A DNA stretch of 64,000 nt from Cephalotus follicularis (Eukaryota; Streptophyta; Magnoliopsida; Oxalidales; Cephalotaceae). The notes beneath the pieces were generated by a model, which saw only the letters and a program-made list of their open reading frames with translations, was not told where the DNA came from and did not search any database. Made by a program: the position numbers and the translations under genes. Each line of letters begins with the position of its first letter. Within the stretch, counting starts at the first letter, position 1. The stretch covers positions 78,915-142,914 of the forward strand of contig BDDD01001595.1 in NCBI GenBank assembly GCA_001972305.1, given 5' to 3'. Positions 48,332-60,585 of the stretch are shown here, piece after piece.

Positions 48332-48711
48332 GGAAAGATGATGCAAGGGTGAAGGAGCTACTAGATGACATCGAGAAATTAAGACAGGAATTCGAATCTA
48401 TTGAGAGACCAAATTTAGAAATGGAGACCTCGACCCCAACAGTTGGCACTCCATCTAATGAGAATCCACTGGGAAGTGAATCTGATACTCCCGTTCAGGG
48501 AACTACAACAACAAAGCCTGAGATAGATGAGCCTCCAGAGAAGCCTGCAGTTGAGAGAGAGCAAGTGCTTGATCCTGAAGAAGAACTAGCAAAGCTGGAA
48601 TCAGAGTTTGGGAAGGTTGGTCATGACTACTCAGCCGAGGAGATCGGTGGCTGGGAGTTTGAGGAGCTTGAACGGGAATTGAGATCTGGCGATTCAGCGA
48701 TGGGAAAATAG
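39573..48711 (+). CDS. Plant coiled-coil protein, SMC-like (At5g13560 type)
   Basis: Eighteen exons: 39573-39725, 39917-40126, 40915-41010, 41310-41362, 41691-41787, 42282-42355, 42914-43028, 43795-43905, 44725-44801, 45548-45614, 46145-46210, 46735-46842, 46966-47096, 47264-47330, 47440-47507, 47617-47710, 48118-48188 and 48333-48711. They join in frame to 678 aa with GT/AG at every border. The N-terminus, [20 protein letters not shown], is an amphipathic segment. Most of residues ~120-540 are predicted coiled coil rich in Lys/Glu/Leu (for example [19 protein letters not shown] and [17 protein letters not shown]). The C-terminal ~125 residues are acidic and Pro/Thr-rich, ending in [20 protein letters not shown]. 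From memory this matches the Arabidopsis protein At5g13560 in start and length (about 679 aa), often labelled 'structural maintenance of chromosomes-like', but it lacks Walker motifs and is not an SMC ATPase. Function unknown; a cytoskeletal or membrane-tether role is only a guess. Confidence 0.88.
39734..39761. repeat. (CT)n microsatellite, intron 1 of the coiled-coil gene
   Basis: About 14 uninterrupted CT units, eight bases after the exon 1 donor. Confidence 0.9.
41601..41667. repeat. (CT)n microsatellite, intron 4 of the coiled-coil gene
   Basis: A nearly pure CT tract of ~67 bases ending 23 bases before exon 5 (41691), so it coincides with the polypyrimidine tract. Most of the second half is a perfect run. 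Confidence 0.9.
47391..47425. repeat. (CT)n microsatellite, intron 14 of the coiled-coil gene
   Basis: CT/CCT tract ending ~15 bases before exon 15 (47440), again in the polypyrimidine-tract position. Confidence 0.9.
48295..48325. repeat. (CT)n microsatellite, intron 17 of the coiled-coil gene
   Basis: About 15 CT units ending seven bases before the acceptor of exon 18 (48333). Confidence 0.9.
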
Positions 48712-51700
48712 ACAAAACCAGTGACCCTGTTAATCTAATACACACCAGTGAGCATATGTACAAGTATGATATAATCTATATCTAGCCTCTCTAAAAGCTG
48801 CATTTTTCACAAGCTTTTTGTTGTAACTTGTAAAACAATAGCTGGAATTTAATTTTTTCATTCTTCTGTACATTCTCAAATTTGTATGTTGTATTATGGA
48901 ATTGACTAAGAAAATGAACGGAAGGCATCGTCTGGATGTATATATCAGTATTTTTAGCTGTTTATGGGGCAATGTTTGCTTGTAAATGGCAACATGTAAG
49001 AGGTGTGGGGAATTGTTTAGCACACTTTTTGGCAAGTTCCTAAACGTAGCCTTATTTTGTTCTCAGCTTTGTAGTGGAAGATATGACCATTTGATGTTAT
49101 AAGGGAGTACCCTCGTGCTTCCTTGCACAGGGGAGGAACCAAGAAGAGAATGTGGGGATTTAAGTAGTTAATCGATCTTGGTGTATGATGAACCCAAGAA
49201 AAAGAATGTTAGGTCAGTTGTTTAGAGGTTTCATGATATGGAAGTTGTAATATATATAGTCTTTTTAAAGTAGCCATCATTGTTCAGTGCCTTACATAAC
49301 AAGGGCACAGAAGTTAGTGGCCTGTGAGTTACTTGCCCAAAATCTCTTTATAAAGGCAGATTCCAAATGACTTCAAAGATTTTTTCGCATACAGTTTGTT
49401 TAGCTGCTGCTGCTGCAGTTCTATACTTTCGTTGCTGCAGGTGGGATACCCGTTATTGGAGCCCCTATAACCGAACCAGACAGGCTCTACTTGAACCAAC
49501 GAAAGAAGCCTAAATCCTGATTTTCGGGGTGGTTGTTCATTGGTTGTATAAAGTACGAACATATGGATATTCTTGCTTATACTTTCTTTTGTTAATTATA
49601 CCCTTGTAAAATCTTGACATAAAGTTCTGATAAAGAGACCAAGAATAGATATTGAGAGAGTGATCAAATATGGGTTTCAAAGCTGCAATTATAATCTAGA
49701 ATTTCTAGTGTGTCACAAGCGGAAAAACTACTTTTTACATGAGGTATTGAATTTGGGTATTGGTTGGTTAAAAATCACTACTACCGATAGGACTCTTACT
49801 CATAATCATAACTACTTAAAAACATCATATCCTACAAATTATTCTAGCACTTTCACATGACACCGACCTTTCAATTTGGACGCAGAAGAGTCTCAAGAGT
49901 ACACTTCAGTAACAAATGTATTATATTGATACTGAAAAAAATTGAGATTTGAGCTCTGGTGAGGGGTTTGGAATTTGAATAATTAATCACTCTGCTGAGT
50001 TACCAAAAAAAAAAATTGAACATGGAAAAAAAAATATTCTTGTAATTAGACCAAAGCATCGATTAGAGACTATTATTGTGAACCGTAGGTGTGTGGACCC
50101 TATGCATGTGGGGATCGGATGTGCTTATATCCATCCTGGATTTATTTTCGTCATACAATCGGGATATTATGATGGTTACAATGAAGAATTCCTCCAAGTT
50201 TGGTTGGTAAGAAATAACTTCAAGATATAATTTCTTTTTCGCATGAAACACTCATAAATGCAGCATTCTGGTGCTTGTTTTCCACACTATAGGGTAGAAA
50301 AGAATATGATGCTGTTTTTGGTGTTTGACCTCTCATGGAGACATGGGAAAAGGAAATGCTGTTTACAATTTCATAGAGGCTGATGGAACTCTACTGCATC
50401 CAAATACTGCACAAAATGTCCACAAATATGGCTTTAATTCGCATAAGGAAATTGGATTATGTATCTATCAATATATCCCAATCTATTTGTTAGAACAATT
50501 TTTGAAATCAGAAGATGTTCATGTATGACATCGATCACTGTCTTTAAGGATTTATTTGTTCATTTTAACAAAATTCAAGATTGCTTAAATCTTAACAAAT
50601 ACTTATCGAAGACACAACAATATCTAATTGAAGATTTGTAGATGATTAATACACTATACTGGATAAATGTCCAATCTTCTCTGCGGTGAAGAGAATCTCA
50701 ATCCCTCCTACTTTAACACACTTATCAAACACCATTTGTAACTTATTTGTTTTACAAACATTCTTTTAACCAACTTTTTGATTTGTAACTTATTAATTGT
50801 ATTTCAATTTGTCCAAAATTGAAATAGGGACGTATCATGATCCAAAAAAATGATGCCCCATTCATAGATTACATAACAGCTTGATCCTAACAGAACACAT
50901 GGCGATACCTTGAACACGACTAAATCTAAAAGACCTAAAGCTTCCAACAAAATATGCTCTTGTGTTTGCTTAAAGAACACAACAACAAACCAAATATATG
51001 GATATTAAAAAAAAAGAAAAGATAAAAAGACCTAGTTGGCATTGTAAATTGGTAGTGGTTAAAAAAAGGAGTAACAGAATTGTGGGAAGTGTGTTGAATT
51101 AAAGGGAAGGCAAACAAAAGTCTCGAGCTATGCAGGTATTAGGCATTACATCTATCACAATTCTCTTCTCCACCACCAAATGTCGGCTATGTTGTTTTCT
51201 TTCTTTTCTCTCTTTTCTCTTGTCATTTTAATGAAACTCAACAATATAAGTGAATAACTAGATTTAAGTATGCATGAATAAATAAAGAGAGAACTTTAAA
51301 AAATGCACGTGTATTGATCAATCATCATCATCATATAATATATATATATATATAAGGAGACATTCATCAAAAAGTCATGGGGAATTCTCCAATTAAAGAT
51401 CAAGAACACAAAGTGAGACAAAACAAACCCAGGAATCCAGTGAAAGTGGTGAAACCAGTTAAAGTATAAAACGATTCTTTAGTTCTAAGTATTATTCTAT
51501 TTAGCAAAAGAACCTGAACAAAAAATAGAAATGTCTTATATGAAAAATGAACCACAAAAAGTAAGTTGAAGGAAGAAAAATAATGAAGAAACGGTACTAG
51601 AAACCCCAAATCATGATCTGAATTTTATATTTGTAAGCATTTAAGAAAAAGGTTTCCAAAACATTCTGAAAAATCCAAACAGTGATATCTTCTTAAAAGT

Positions 51701-51844
51701 TGGCAGCATCCCACACTTTTAAAGGGTGCACTTCCCTTCCATCCCCTAACAAAACTCAAATCCACTCCAGATAAACCATCTTCAAAGAGAAAGGGGCACA
51801 CATAGAGAGAGTCTTATCTTTGCAATACATTGATTTACCTGAAA
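48712..51844. other. Intergenic, 3.1 kb; no gene recognised
   Basis: Contains the 3' UTR of the coiled-coil gene at its left, and an (AT)n run at 51336-51355 with the MAKR-type promoter at its right. Between them AT-rich DNA holds several ORFs of 60-77 codons with no family resemblance. The stretch 50.05-50.55 kb reads slightly more GC-rich and ORF-like, but I cannot assign it. Confidence 0.45.
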
Positions 51845-52846
51845 ATGGCTGTAGACCTCCTATCATATGACCACATAGATGAAGACTATATTGACATGGA
51901 TGTCAGCACATATTCAAGCTTGCTCTGCCACTCCATAAGCTCTCCTACACACCCCAGAGAGTTTGAGTTCCAAATGTCTTCAAGCTCTCTTGAAAGAGAG
52001 TCTACAACTTCACCGGCTGATGAGCTTTTCTACAAAGGAAAGCTCCTTCCCCTTCATCTTCCTCCGCGCCTACAAATGGTCAAAAAACTCCTGCAAAACT
52101 CAAATTCTGCTTATAACAATGCCTTTGAAGAATTCTACAGCACTCCATTGATGACCACTGTCACAACCCCAACTACAACCAGCACCCCATTTGAATCCTG
52201 TCAGGCTAGTAGAGAGCTCAACTCGGATGAATACTTCTTTGAGTGTACAACTGAAGTGAGTGGATTTACAGCAGAAAACTTGAAAAAATCATGGACCAAA
52301 AAGCTTAAGCTGATCAAGCGGTCGTCACTTGGTTCAAAGCTCAAGGCTTCCAGGGCTTACCTCAAGTCTTTGCTTGGTAGATCTGGTTGCTCAGATGAAT
52401 CCTCTGCAACGGCTACAAAAGTTGCAGACGAACAATCAGCTTCAAAGGCCGAAGAGCCTATCAATAAGTACGTCAAGGCAGCCAAGAAAACCCCATTTGG
52501 AAAAATTCGGAAGGATGATTCTCGAATGTCAACTGCTGGCATGGGGAGCTTTGAAAAAGAAAAGAAAACTCAAGACTGTGCTGGTCTACATAGGAGATCA
52601 TTTTCACTGGCTATCAAAAGACATTCAACAAACAAGTTTTTAACCTCATCATCATCGTCATCCGGCTCTTCTTCCTCTTCAAGCTCTAAAAATTCAAGTC
52701 AGTCTAATGAGCTGCAATATCTCAAGAGAAGCAGCAGTGTGAAAACTTCAGAGAGTGAGAATTCAATTCAAGGAGCAATTGCACATTGCAAGCAATCTCA
52801 GCAACTTCTCCGAACAAGAAATAATCTGAGCGAAGTTGGATTCTAA
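51845..52846 (+). CDS. Membrane-associated kinase regulator (MAKR family)
   Basis: One exon, 333 aa, starting at ATG 51845 (MAVDLLSYDHIDEDYIDMDV). Features in order: FEFQMSSSS at ~40-48 and DELFYKGKLLPLHLPP at ~59-74, the signature N-terminal block of this plant family; a Ser/Thr-rich linker; a basic patch from ~145-175 (KKSWTKKLKLIKRS and following) suited to binding acidic phospholipids; a polyserine tract at ~268-281; and the conserved C-terminal SENSIQGAIAHCKQS at ~304-318, related to the BRI1-kinase-interacting motif of BKI1. MAKR proteins sit at the plasma membrane and modulate receptor kinases in brassinosteroid, BAM3 and related pathways. Which member this is (MAKR2/4/5 type) cannot be settled by eye. 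Confidence 0.88.
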   Translation: MAVDLLSYDHIDEDYIDMDVSTYSSLLCHSISSPTHPREFEFQMSSSSLERESTTSPADELFYKGKLLPLHLPPRLQMVKKLLQNSNSAYNNAFEEFYSTPLMTTVTTPTTTSTPFESCQASRELNSDEYFFECTTEVSGFTAENLKKSWTKKLKLIKRSSLGSKLKASRAYLKSLLGRSGCSDESSATATKVADEQSASKAEEPINKYVKAAKKTPFGKIRKDDSRMSTAGMGSFEKEKKTQDCAGLHRRSFSLAIKRHSTNKFLTSSSSSSGSSSSSSSKNSSQSNELQYLKRSSSVKTSESENSIQGAIAHCKQSQQLLRTRNNLSEVGF

Positions 52847-55802
52847 TCGTTGTCAGCTTCCAGGATTGCAGTCTGTGAAGATCAAGAAAGAGCAGGGCAG
52901 AAAATGACATAGAAACTATAAGGCGAAGGAAAATAAGGATAAAGCACCAAAGTTCTATTGGTTTTTGATGTGTTCTTTTTTTCTTCTTTCATTAATCTTT
53001 GGCATTTGGTGGTCTGCTGGTCATCTAGGCAAGAGATAACTGAACATGGCTGTAATTGTGAAGCAGACCATCTTGTATTAATTTTTCAAAAAATGCAGAA
53101 GTTTTATTTTTCTTTTCTTAAAAAAAAACAAAGTTACTAATGAATGGGATATTCTCAACAGAAACTTTAAACCTTCAAATCATGAAATTTTCTGCATACT
53201 CATTTGACTTGACGTCTTTTATCATTGCACTTACTTATCATTTACTAGTCATTTTCCAATACAAAATCATAGCTCCATCCATTCAAAAGGCACTTTAGAA
53301 GTCGTTATAAGAGAACCATCTTATTGCACAAGTTCCATAATTTGTAGCACACCTTTCCAATTAATTGACAAAGGCTAACTTTCATGACAGCCAACTTTAC
53401 ATCTAGTTTTAAGGTAGATGCTAAAAGTATCAAGGAGCAAAGCATAAGAAGAGGAATTAGGATCCTCTCCAGTCAAGGGCACGCCTAGTGCAATGAAAAA
53501 CAAATTCTCGACAACGGAAAAATAAAATTCTCGGCACCCATAAATTAAAGTATAAAATGCGCACTAGGCTCCTCCTAAGAAGAGCTAATGGAAAAATGGC
53601 ATTAAACTTATGGATAGATCTTGTATTGTTCCATTACCAAAACAATACTTCCAACAATTTCAGGGAACATTGCATGAACGATTTTACTGGCATACTGTCC
53701 AACTCAAGAATCTGGTACCAGTAACAGAGAGACATCATCCTGTTTCTAGTGACAAATATTCTCTGTCATGCTTATTCACCTATTTATTTACTTGAAAATG
53801 ATAACCAGATCCTTAATTATTTCAATCAGAAATATAATGTATCTCCACTATTTTGTGGAGAAGAAGGAACCATTAACAAAGATTCCACAGATGACAGATA
53901 ACATTTTTATTCATGTACAGAAGGAGAAAAATATAAACTCAAAGTTAAGAGTCCATAACATCAGAAATATATACCCAAAATGCAATCCATAATTGTCCAC
54001 ATATTTCCTAAGACTCTTTCTACCTTTCTTTTCAAATGATTAAAAGAAAATAAAGATGTCACTTGTTTTTACCATCACAAACTGCCAGTTACTACATTAT
54101 GCTTACCTGTAAAGGATTCTAGCTTCACATCAATTCTATGAACTGACATCATCTCCCTGAATTGATTATAAAGAAGATAGATTAGCAAAAGATATCCAAT
54201 ATTATGCTCCAGCCAATCATGTGATAACAAAATTAATCATGACTGTGATAGCAAAAAACCTAATGTCTGCCTCTTTAGATAAAGAAAGAGACACCAGCCT
54301 AATCTAAATATATTAACAAATCAAAAGAATTCTTGGATCAAGTTGTAAAAACATTTCTTTACACTATGGGATACACAAAGCAAAACAAATTAGAGAAAAG
54401 CAATGACAAAAACAACAGACTTTTTATGCCAGATATTTTTTCAAGTGCAGACAAACAGCCCTTCAGGTGGCTCGTTTTATAATCATTAGATTATCATAGT
54501 AGGGCCTACCAAATCCTAAACTAAGTGAACATGTTAGCCAGAATTTTGACAGGATTGGGGGTGAAGAAAAGCATTAAAGAAGTTAAATTGATGGTGTTGA
54601 GCACTAAGGAGCTACAAATACTGATAAGCATATAAAAGAAGTTCTTTTCCCCACCCAATTTTCATTGGTGTACATATACCCTATAGAGAAAGAAATAAAA
54701 GGCATGCCCCATATACTTGTTGGGATACTTAGATAACATCAGCTCTGTCCTTGGGTTAATTATTTTAACAAGATGGAAACAAAGATTACACGATTAGTTT
54801 ATATAAGGATATGTTTTTGGCATTAATGGCACATGTTCTCATTTGCTTGTCTACATTTAGTTCATGTGTTTACATTAATTAAACTACATAAGAATCAACC
54901 TCCTTAGTTAGCAGCTGAATACTAATTATAAAGAGGTGGGCTTTCCCTGTCTTTATACTTTTCAATAGAGAAAGTTGTTCTCAAATTCAAACAAATCCTC
55001 ACATCAGTAATTACTTCTTTGTGGAGATTAAAAAAGAAAAAAAAATCCCCAGATAATTCAGGATAAACACTAATTATGTTGTGTGTGTGGATTCCCAAGC
55101 ATAAGATCCACAGTTTGAGATTTGACATGTTTAAAGAAATTTACATCTAATGTAACCACACAAAAAATAATAGAGATTTGCAAACCAGAGATTTATTTTT
55201 TGTCAATTAATCATTTTTGTTGGATATTAAAAAACAAACAAAACATGGTGCCTGAAACTAAGGGGTGAAACCCATTTTACATTGGATGTATACGACAGAG
55301 CACTAAAGGTTTAAAAAACAACAAGCAGACAAAAATTTATTCAACAAATTAACAAACTCCGACAAAGAATTAGAAAGACAAAATATCAGAAAATTTAATG
55401 CTAAAAAGGTAACACAATAAACCTTTTTATTCTCAAATCTACCCAATCTCTACAATGTCCATGACAATCACATAAACCACTAAATTCAGTCACTGTGGTT
55501 TCATCTGCACTTTCTGGTGTATTTATATTACTTGATTATAGCTTATGAGACAAGCAATCTACCAGCAGCCGTTGTTCATTAAGCAGGCCTAACATCAGTA
55601 GTTCAAATTTGTACCTTCCAGCAGAAGGAAGCAGAAAAATAAACAATCATACCGAGAATCTGACACTGTCAAAAGTATAATTCTAACCCAACTATAGGGT
55701 TATTTCAGATGGCATGCCTAATAACGCCTTCTGTCACTTTTTCAACATTCATTGTTTTAGTTTACACACATACAAATTTTGCAGAAGTTACAAACTCACA
55801 AA
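52847..55802. other. Intergenic, 3 kb; no gene recognised
   Basis: Holds the 3' flanks of the MAKR-type gene (left) and of ITN1 (right), which converge here. AT-rich; the small ORFs look random. No tRNA, transposon termini or long repeat found. Confidence 0.45.
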
Positions 55803-58800
55803 TCAAAGGGCATAAATTCGGTCAATTTCTGAATTGGAGAAGTCAGACTGATGCCAGGAGTTGGATCCACTTCTCCTTGTACTCTTCTCTCTCTTCCTCA
55901 TAGATCGAATTCTCTTGGACCTTACAACATAATAAGTCATGGTGCCAAGAACTGCAGCCATAATCACTCCTCCTACAACTGTTACCAATATTGCAGCCCA
56001 CTTATATTTACGACCAACCACGATATAAGAGGATGCCATGAATGCCACTGAAGTGCACACCGAAGCTAACCACATTAGCTTGTTAATCACCTCCACTACC
56101 CGTCTCTCTGCTTTTGTCTCACCTCTAACCAGTGTAATTTGAACAACCACAACAGCCAAAGAGGTAAATAGTGCAATAGCATTAAAGATGAAAAAGATTT
56201 TGAAAGAAACACTGCTAACCACGACAGCCTTCCCATCATTATCATCACCACCAGGCAAGGTAAATATAGCTGCAAAGGCAACAGTAGCAAATAGCACAGC
56301 CACCACAGTGACTGAATTTGTGGCATTGTTGATCCCTTCACGGTGGAGTTTCCTAAGCTCTTTAGAAATATGATGAACATTCTTATTAGTTCTTCGAGTT
56401 TGCTCGAGCTGTGAATGAACATCTTTCTTAATTTGGGTAACTGTTTTCCTCAACTCATCCCTCGGTTGGTTCAGTTCATTAGCTCTGACAGCACCATAGC
56501 GAGAAAGGCAATCCTTTATATCAGAGGATTCTTCAGAGGGGGGAAGCCCTTCAGCTATGTCAAGAGCTGTTTTGTGGTCTCTGGTCAGTGCATTAACGTT
56601 GGTGTCAGGGAGTAATAACAACTCATTCACTATCTGCAAAGAGAAAATAAAAATGGGACAATTCAATAGTTAACTAAGAGAAATAACTTGATATGAATTC
56701 ACAGTGCAAGTGAATACCCATGAAAAAATCCAAACTAACAAGTTACTGTATAATACTTCTATTATCAACTCAAGCCACAAAGCCTCTTCTGGAAAACAGA
56801 GCTTATGAATTCACAGTGCAAGTGAAATAACTTGATATGAATTCACAGTGCAAGTAAATACCCATGAAAAAATCCAAACTAACAAGTTACTGTATAATAC
56901 TTCTATTATCAACTCAAGCCACAAAGCCTCTTCTGGAAAACAGAGCTTATGTCCTGGGGCAGAGACAGAATCTTTCTTTTGGGGTGCCAACATATTGCTT
57001 CTAGCTTAGAACAAAACATTAGAACATCTTGAATAAATGAATTATTTAAAATTTCTTGATAGGAAATTCAATCGATTGAAATTTGCAGGCATACAATCAA
57101 AGTGTTAATGATTAATTTCTCCGATCCAAGTAAGATTCTCTCTATAAATCAACCCAAAATGTGATCAAGTGAAGGAAATTAAAATACGGACAAAGAACCT
57201 CAGAGTATGAGCGTACATAAATAGAGATACAGCATCAGTTCATCACCCACACACACCACTTCCAGTTGTAACATAAAGAAAGCAAATGATATAAATATAC
57301 CTCTACTCGCTTTTTTCTGGTGGCTACATGTAAAGCTGTGTTACCGAACTTATCCGGAAGCATCACAATGGCAGCATCTGCCTCGAGAAGCAACTTTACC
57401 ACCTCACAGCTCTGTCCTTTTACGGCCATGTGCAGTGCAGTCTGTCCTTTCTTGTCAGTCCTTCGTGCCAATTGCGGATCTTTGCTGAGCAAAGCTTTAA
57501 CAATATCTGCATGCCCCTGTCGAGCAGCTAGATGCAATGCATTTTTCCCATTGGACCTAGAAATCTCTAACAAGCCACCGTCCTTAGACAGCAGTTCATT
57601 GACAACTGCTGTGTGCCCTCTAGTAGCTGCAGATATAAGAGGGGTTGCATTTGATGGGCCATATGTATTGCTTAGTCCAGGGTCATGTTCTAGTAGCACT
57701 TGGACAATTGCTGCAAAGGAGAAACCACCGTTATTGGTTTGTGCTGGTCTCTTATAACTCAATTGAAATGGCAAAGGTATGACTTTTAGATCTTTATTTG
57801 GAATATGTAACTTGTAAACTTTAGCAGATTAATGCATAAGATTTCATCCTGAAGATTGTAAAATGTATGAGGAATACAAAAAGAGAAAAAGAAAAACTAG
57901 AACCCAGTGGAAATACCGTTTGCTGATGGAAAGGCACTGTTTCACTCCTTTATCTTTGATAGTAAAAAATATTTTATCCTAAAAAGTGAACATAAGTTAA
58001 AAAATAACCAAAACACATTGATCACCAAACTTATTAATCATAACAGGGTTGCTGACATGACACTAGCCAACTCCCCACACAAAATCTTTGCATTCTCAAT
58101 ATCACAGAAGGTCAGAGTGTTTCCTAGTTTCTTAAGGAACTTCATAATCGATCAATCCCTAAACTGCTTAAACAAAGCAGAAGGAATAAACTATTTCGAC
58201 TTTATAAATTCAAAATAATAGGCTACATAGTTTAAGATAGCAAGTTGTTTTGAGATAAATTAAAACAAGGCATAAATTTTAGGCTTTTCTACGTTTTATT
58301 AGCAAGTTCAATATTGATAATACCGGCAATTTTTTGAATCATGCAAATATAAAATCTAATGAATCAATCACACAATATCTGACTAAAACATTGAGAATCA
58401 CGTTTTCTACTTTTGTTTTTATGAACACTTAAAATTAAACACACCCAAATCTCAAAAAACACTAGCTAAATTATTAAATCTCAGTAAAGTAAAATATGAT
58501 CCTCTAGTATGGAACCCACATGAATCTAGTTTTCATCTTCTCACTATATCTCAATACTCCATAAAATAGACAGTCAAACAAAGAATATTTACTTCAAGTA
58601 AAATCCAATCAGATTACCATGGTGGCCTTGAACTGCAGCTATATGCAACGGATCAAACCCAGACCTATTCTTCATCGAAACACTCTCCCTATTTGTATAC
58701 TTCAACAACTCATTGACAACATCAAGATGTCCTTTCTCTGCGGCCGTGAACAAGGCTGTCTCTCCCAATTCATTTACCTCATTTACAACATAAGCTCTAA

Positions 58801-59315
58801 TCTCAGCAACCTCGGCATCAAAGTCCGCCCCACTCAAAGTACCCACCATTTGGGAGTCAATATCATCAAGAATCTGTTTGACTGCAGTCAGATCACCACG
58901 CTGAGCCGCCAAGTGCAGCTCCGTGTCATTGTGGCGTCCCGTCACTTGCTTCACATACTTCTTTTTACCCGCCTGGTCTATTCTCTTGCCTGAATTCGAT
59001 AAAACTAGAGCTGGTGCTGTTGTTGTTGATGAAGGTGATGGTGTTGAAGACAGTGTGAGAGGGTTTTGACTCGACGATTGCAGAGTCATTATTAGTCCCT
59101 TCTCTATGTCTCTCTCACCTCCTACACAATTATATAACCAAATCAACCAATAAATTATATCACATGTAAAATTACTCTCAATGTTAGTTTGTCATTTAAA
59201 ACGATACAACTAGAAATTACTCTAATAAACAAATTTAAAGAATATAATAAATTTCAGTTGCAACTAATTTCTTTTCAAAATTGAAATATTTATTAAACAA
59301 GAACAGCTTTCATCT

Positions 59316-59372
<57 letters not shown>

Positions 59373-59761
59373 TAACTAATAGTACCTAAATATAACTGAT
59401 ATTAATCAAATAAATGATACCGCTAGTTAGATATAACCTAAAAAAAATTTCTCATTCAAAGGGAAAACTGAAGTAATTCATAAACTTCTATATAAAAGTA
59501 ATTAAATAATGTTAAAAGATGATTAATTGATCAAGAGAGATTCCATAGTAGTCTAAAAATGACTACTAGAATATAGCGATCTACAAAAATGATATATGAA
59601 ATTATCTACATAAGCAAAAAACAAAAAAGGTAATCTCGAATTTTTGATCTATAAAAGAGATAAACAAAATGATAAGTGTATATATAGACACATGTAGGTA
59701 ATTATAAGCGAGTACAAATTAAAGAGAGGAGTAGTATACCTTGTTCAGTTGATGAACCCAT
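55803..59761 (-). CDS. ITN1: Ankyrin-repeat PGG-domain membrane protein, ITN1 orthologue
   Basis: Four coding exons, 59761-59740 (22 nt: MGSSTEQ plus one base), 59121-58618, 57710-57301 and 56633-55803, joining in frame to 588 aa. The N-terminal part carries GERDIEKG and the conserved SNSGKRIDQAGKKKYVKQVT. Ankyrin repeats span ~residues 70-350 (TELHLAAQRGD, GETALFTAAEKGHLDVV, NALHLAARQGHADIV, QTALHMAVKGQ). The PGG domain covers ~410-550 with four transmembrane helices near 418-438, 456-478, 499-517 and 524-549 and the PGG motif at 439-441. A basic Ser-rich C-terminus follows. Arabidopsis ITN1 (590 aa) is a plasma-membrane protein affecting salt tolerance and ABA-dependent ROS production; the very close match in length and motifs supports orthology. 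Intron 3 contains a recent 144-bp tandem duplication. Confidence 0.93.
56681..56951. repeat. Recent tandem duplication in ITN1 intron 3
   Basis: A 127-bp segment at 56681-56807 recurs at 56825-56951 (period 144) with about one mismatch. The 17 bases between them match the start of the next unit, so it is a simple tandem duplication that left one complete and one nearly complete copy. Confidence 0.9.
59319..59370. repeat. (AT)n microsatellite, ITN1 intron 1
   Basis: About 26 uninterrupted AT units within the intron after the 22-nt first coding exon. Confidence 0.92.
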
Positions 59762-60066
59762 AATTCCAGTGTTAGTAGTGAAGCTTTAATAAAACTCTCT
59801 GTGTATGTATGATATCACCTCATTCAACACACAGAACACAAGTGAATGAAGATAAAAAGCAGACAAGAGATAGGAAAGTGAAGCGAAAGTGCTTGAGTAA
59901 ACCTTTTTTCCTTTTTCCTTTTTAAATAATATGGTATAATTTTTTCATACTTTTTCTTTCTCATTGTGTCCTAAGTGAGAAAATGTTTAAAATAATTTTG
60001 ATTTGTGGTCTTATATTAATTATTAGAACGTAGTTTTACTTAAACAGCTAGAATATTGATCCCTTT
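59762..60066. other. ITN1 upstream region
   Basis: About 300 bases holding the presumed 5' UTR and promoter of ITN1 (minus strand). No convincing TATA box picked out. Confidence 0.4.
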
Positions 60067-60585
60067 TAGCACAGTTGTGTAAACTATCCGAAAAAAATCA
60101 AAAAATTGAACTAAATCGGTGTATTCGGTTCGGTTTGATTCAGTATTATAAGACCGGTTTTGGATTTAAAAATAGCAAAATCATTCAGTTCAGTTCAGTT
60201 TCGGTTTGTGAGGTTGAAAAACCCAGTAAAACTGAACCGAACCTCATTTATTATACATATTATTTTTATAATTTTATATATTTAATTAATAATTATCTAC
60301 CCAATAATTCTATTGCACTCACCAACACAAAATTAAAAAAAATATACATGCATCTAATTATCTTATCTAATTAAGCCATTAAAGGATGATGTTTTGTGTT
60401 TTTATTATGTTAGCAAGCTATTTTGTATTGTTATTGTATTTTTATTATGTTAGCAGGGTATGTAGTTGACTACAAGTCTATTAGAAGTTATGTAATTATA
60501 ACAATTGAGTCTGTTTTCAAAAAACCGTATAGTTCGGTTCGGTTTTCTTAAAAATCCATCCCAAACCGAACCGTGAACAGTTCTA
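60067..60585. mobile_element. Candidate non-autonomous hAT-like element
   Basis: Begins TAGCACAGTTGTG and ends GAACAGTTCTA, whose reverse complement is TAGAACTGTTC. Subterminal regions repeat CGGTTCGGTTTG and AACCGAACC words in opposite orientation, as in many plant hAT MITEs. The core is AT-rich and non-coding, with a short direct repeat of TTTTTATTATGTTAGCA. No clean 8-bp target duplication is visible (only CCTTT is shared), so the exact ends are unsure. Confidence 0.4.

Noticed and set aside
51830..51844. Earlier start for the MAKR-type protein at 51830
   Set aside because: That codon is TTG; the first ATG is 51845 and gives the family-typical N-terminus.
53610..53795. Small ORF near 53.6 kb as a possible gene
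   Set aside because: 61 codons, no recognisable motif, no promoter or splice support.
57320..57757. 145-codon plus-strand ORF opposite ITN1 exon 3
   Set aside because: Shadow of conserved ankyrin coding sequence on the other strand.
59122..59146. ITN1 start within the exon 2 upstream extension
   Set aside because: The open frame there begins at TTG and crosses a good acceptor (TGTAG/GAGG); the ATG in the upstream micro-exon joins in frame.
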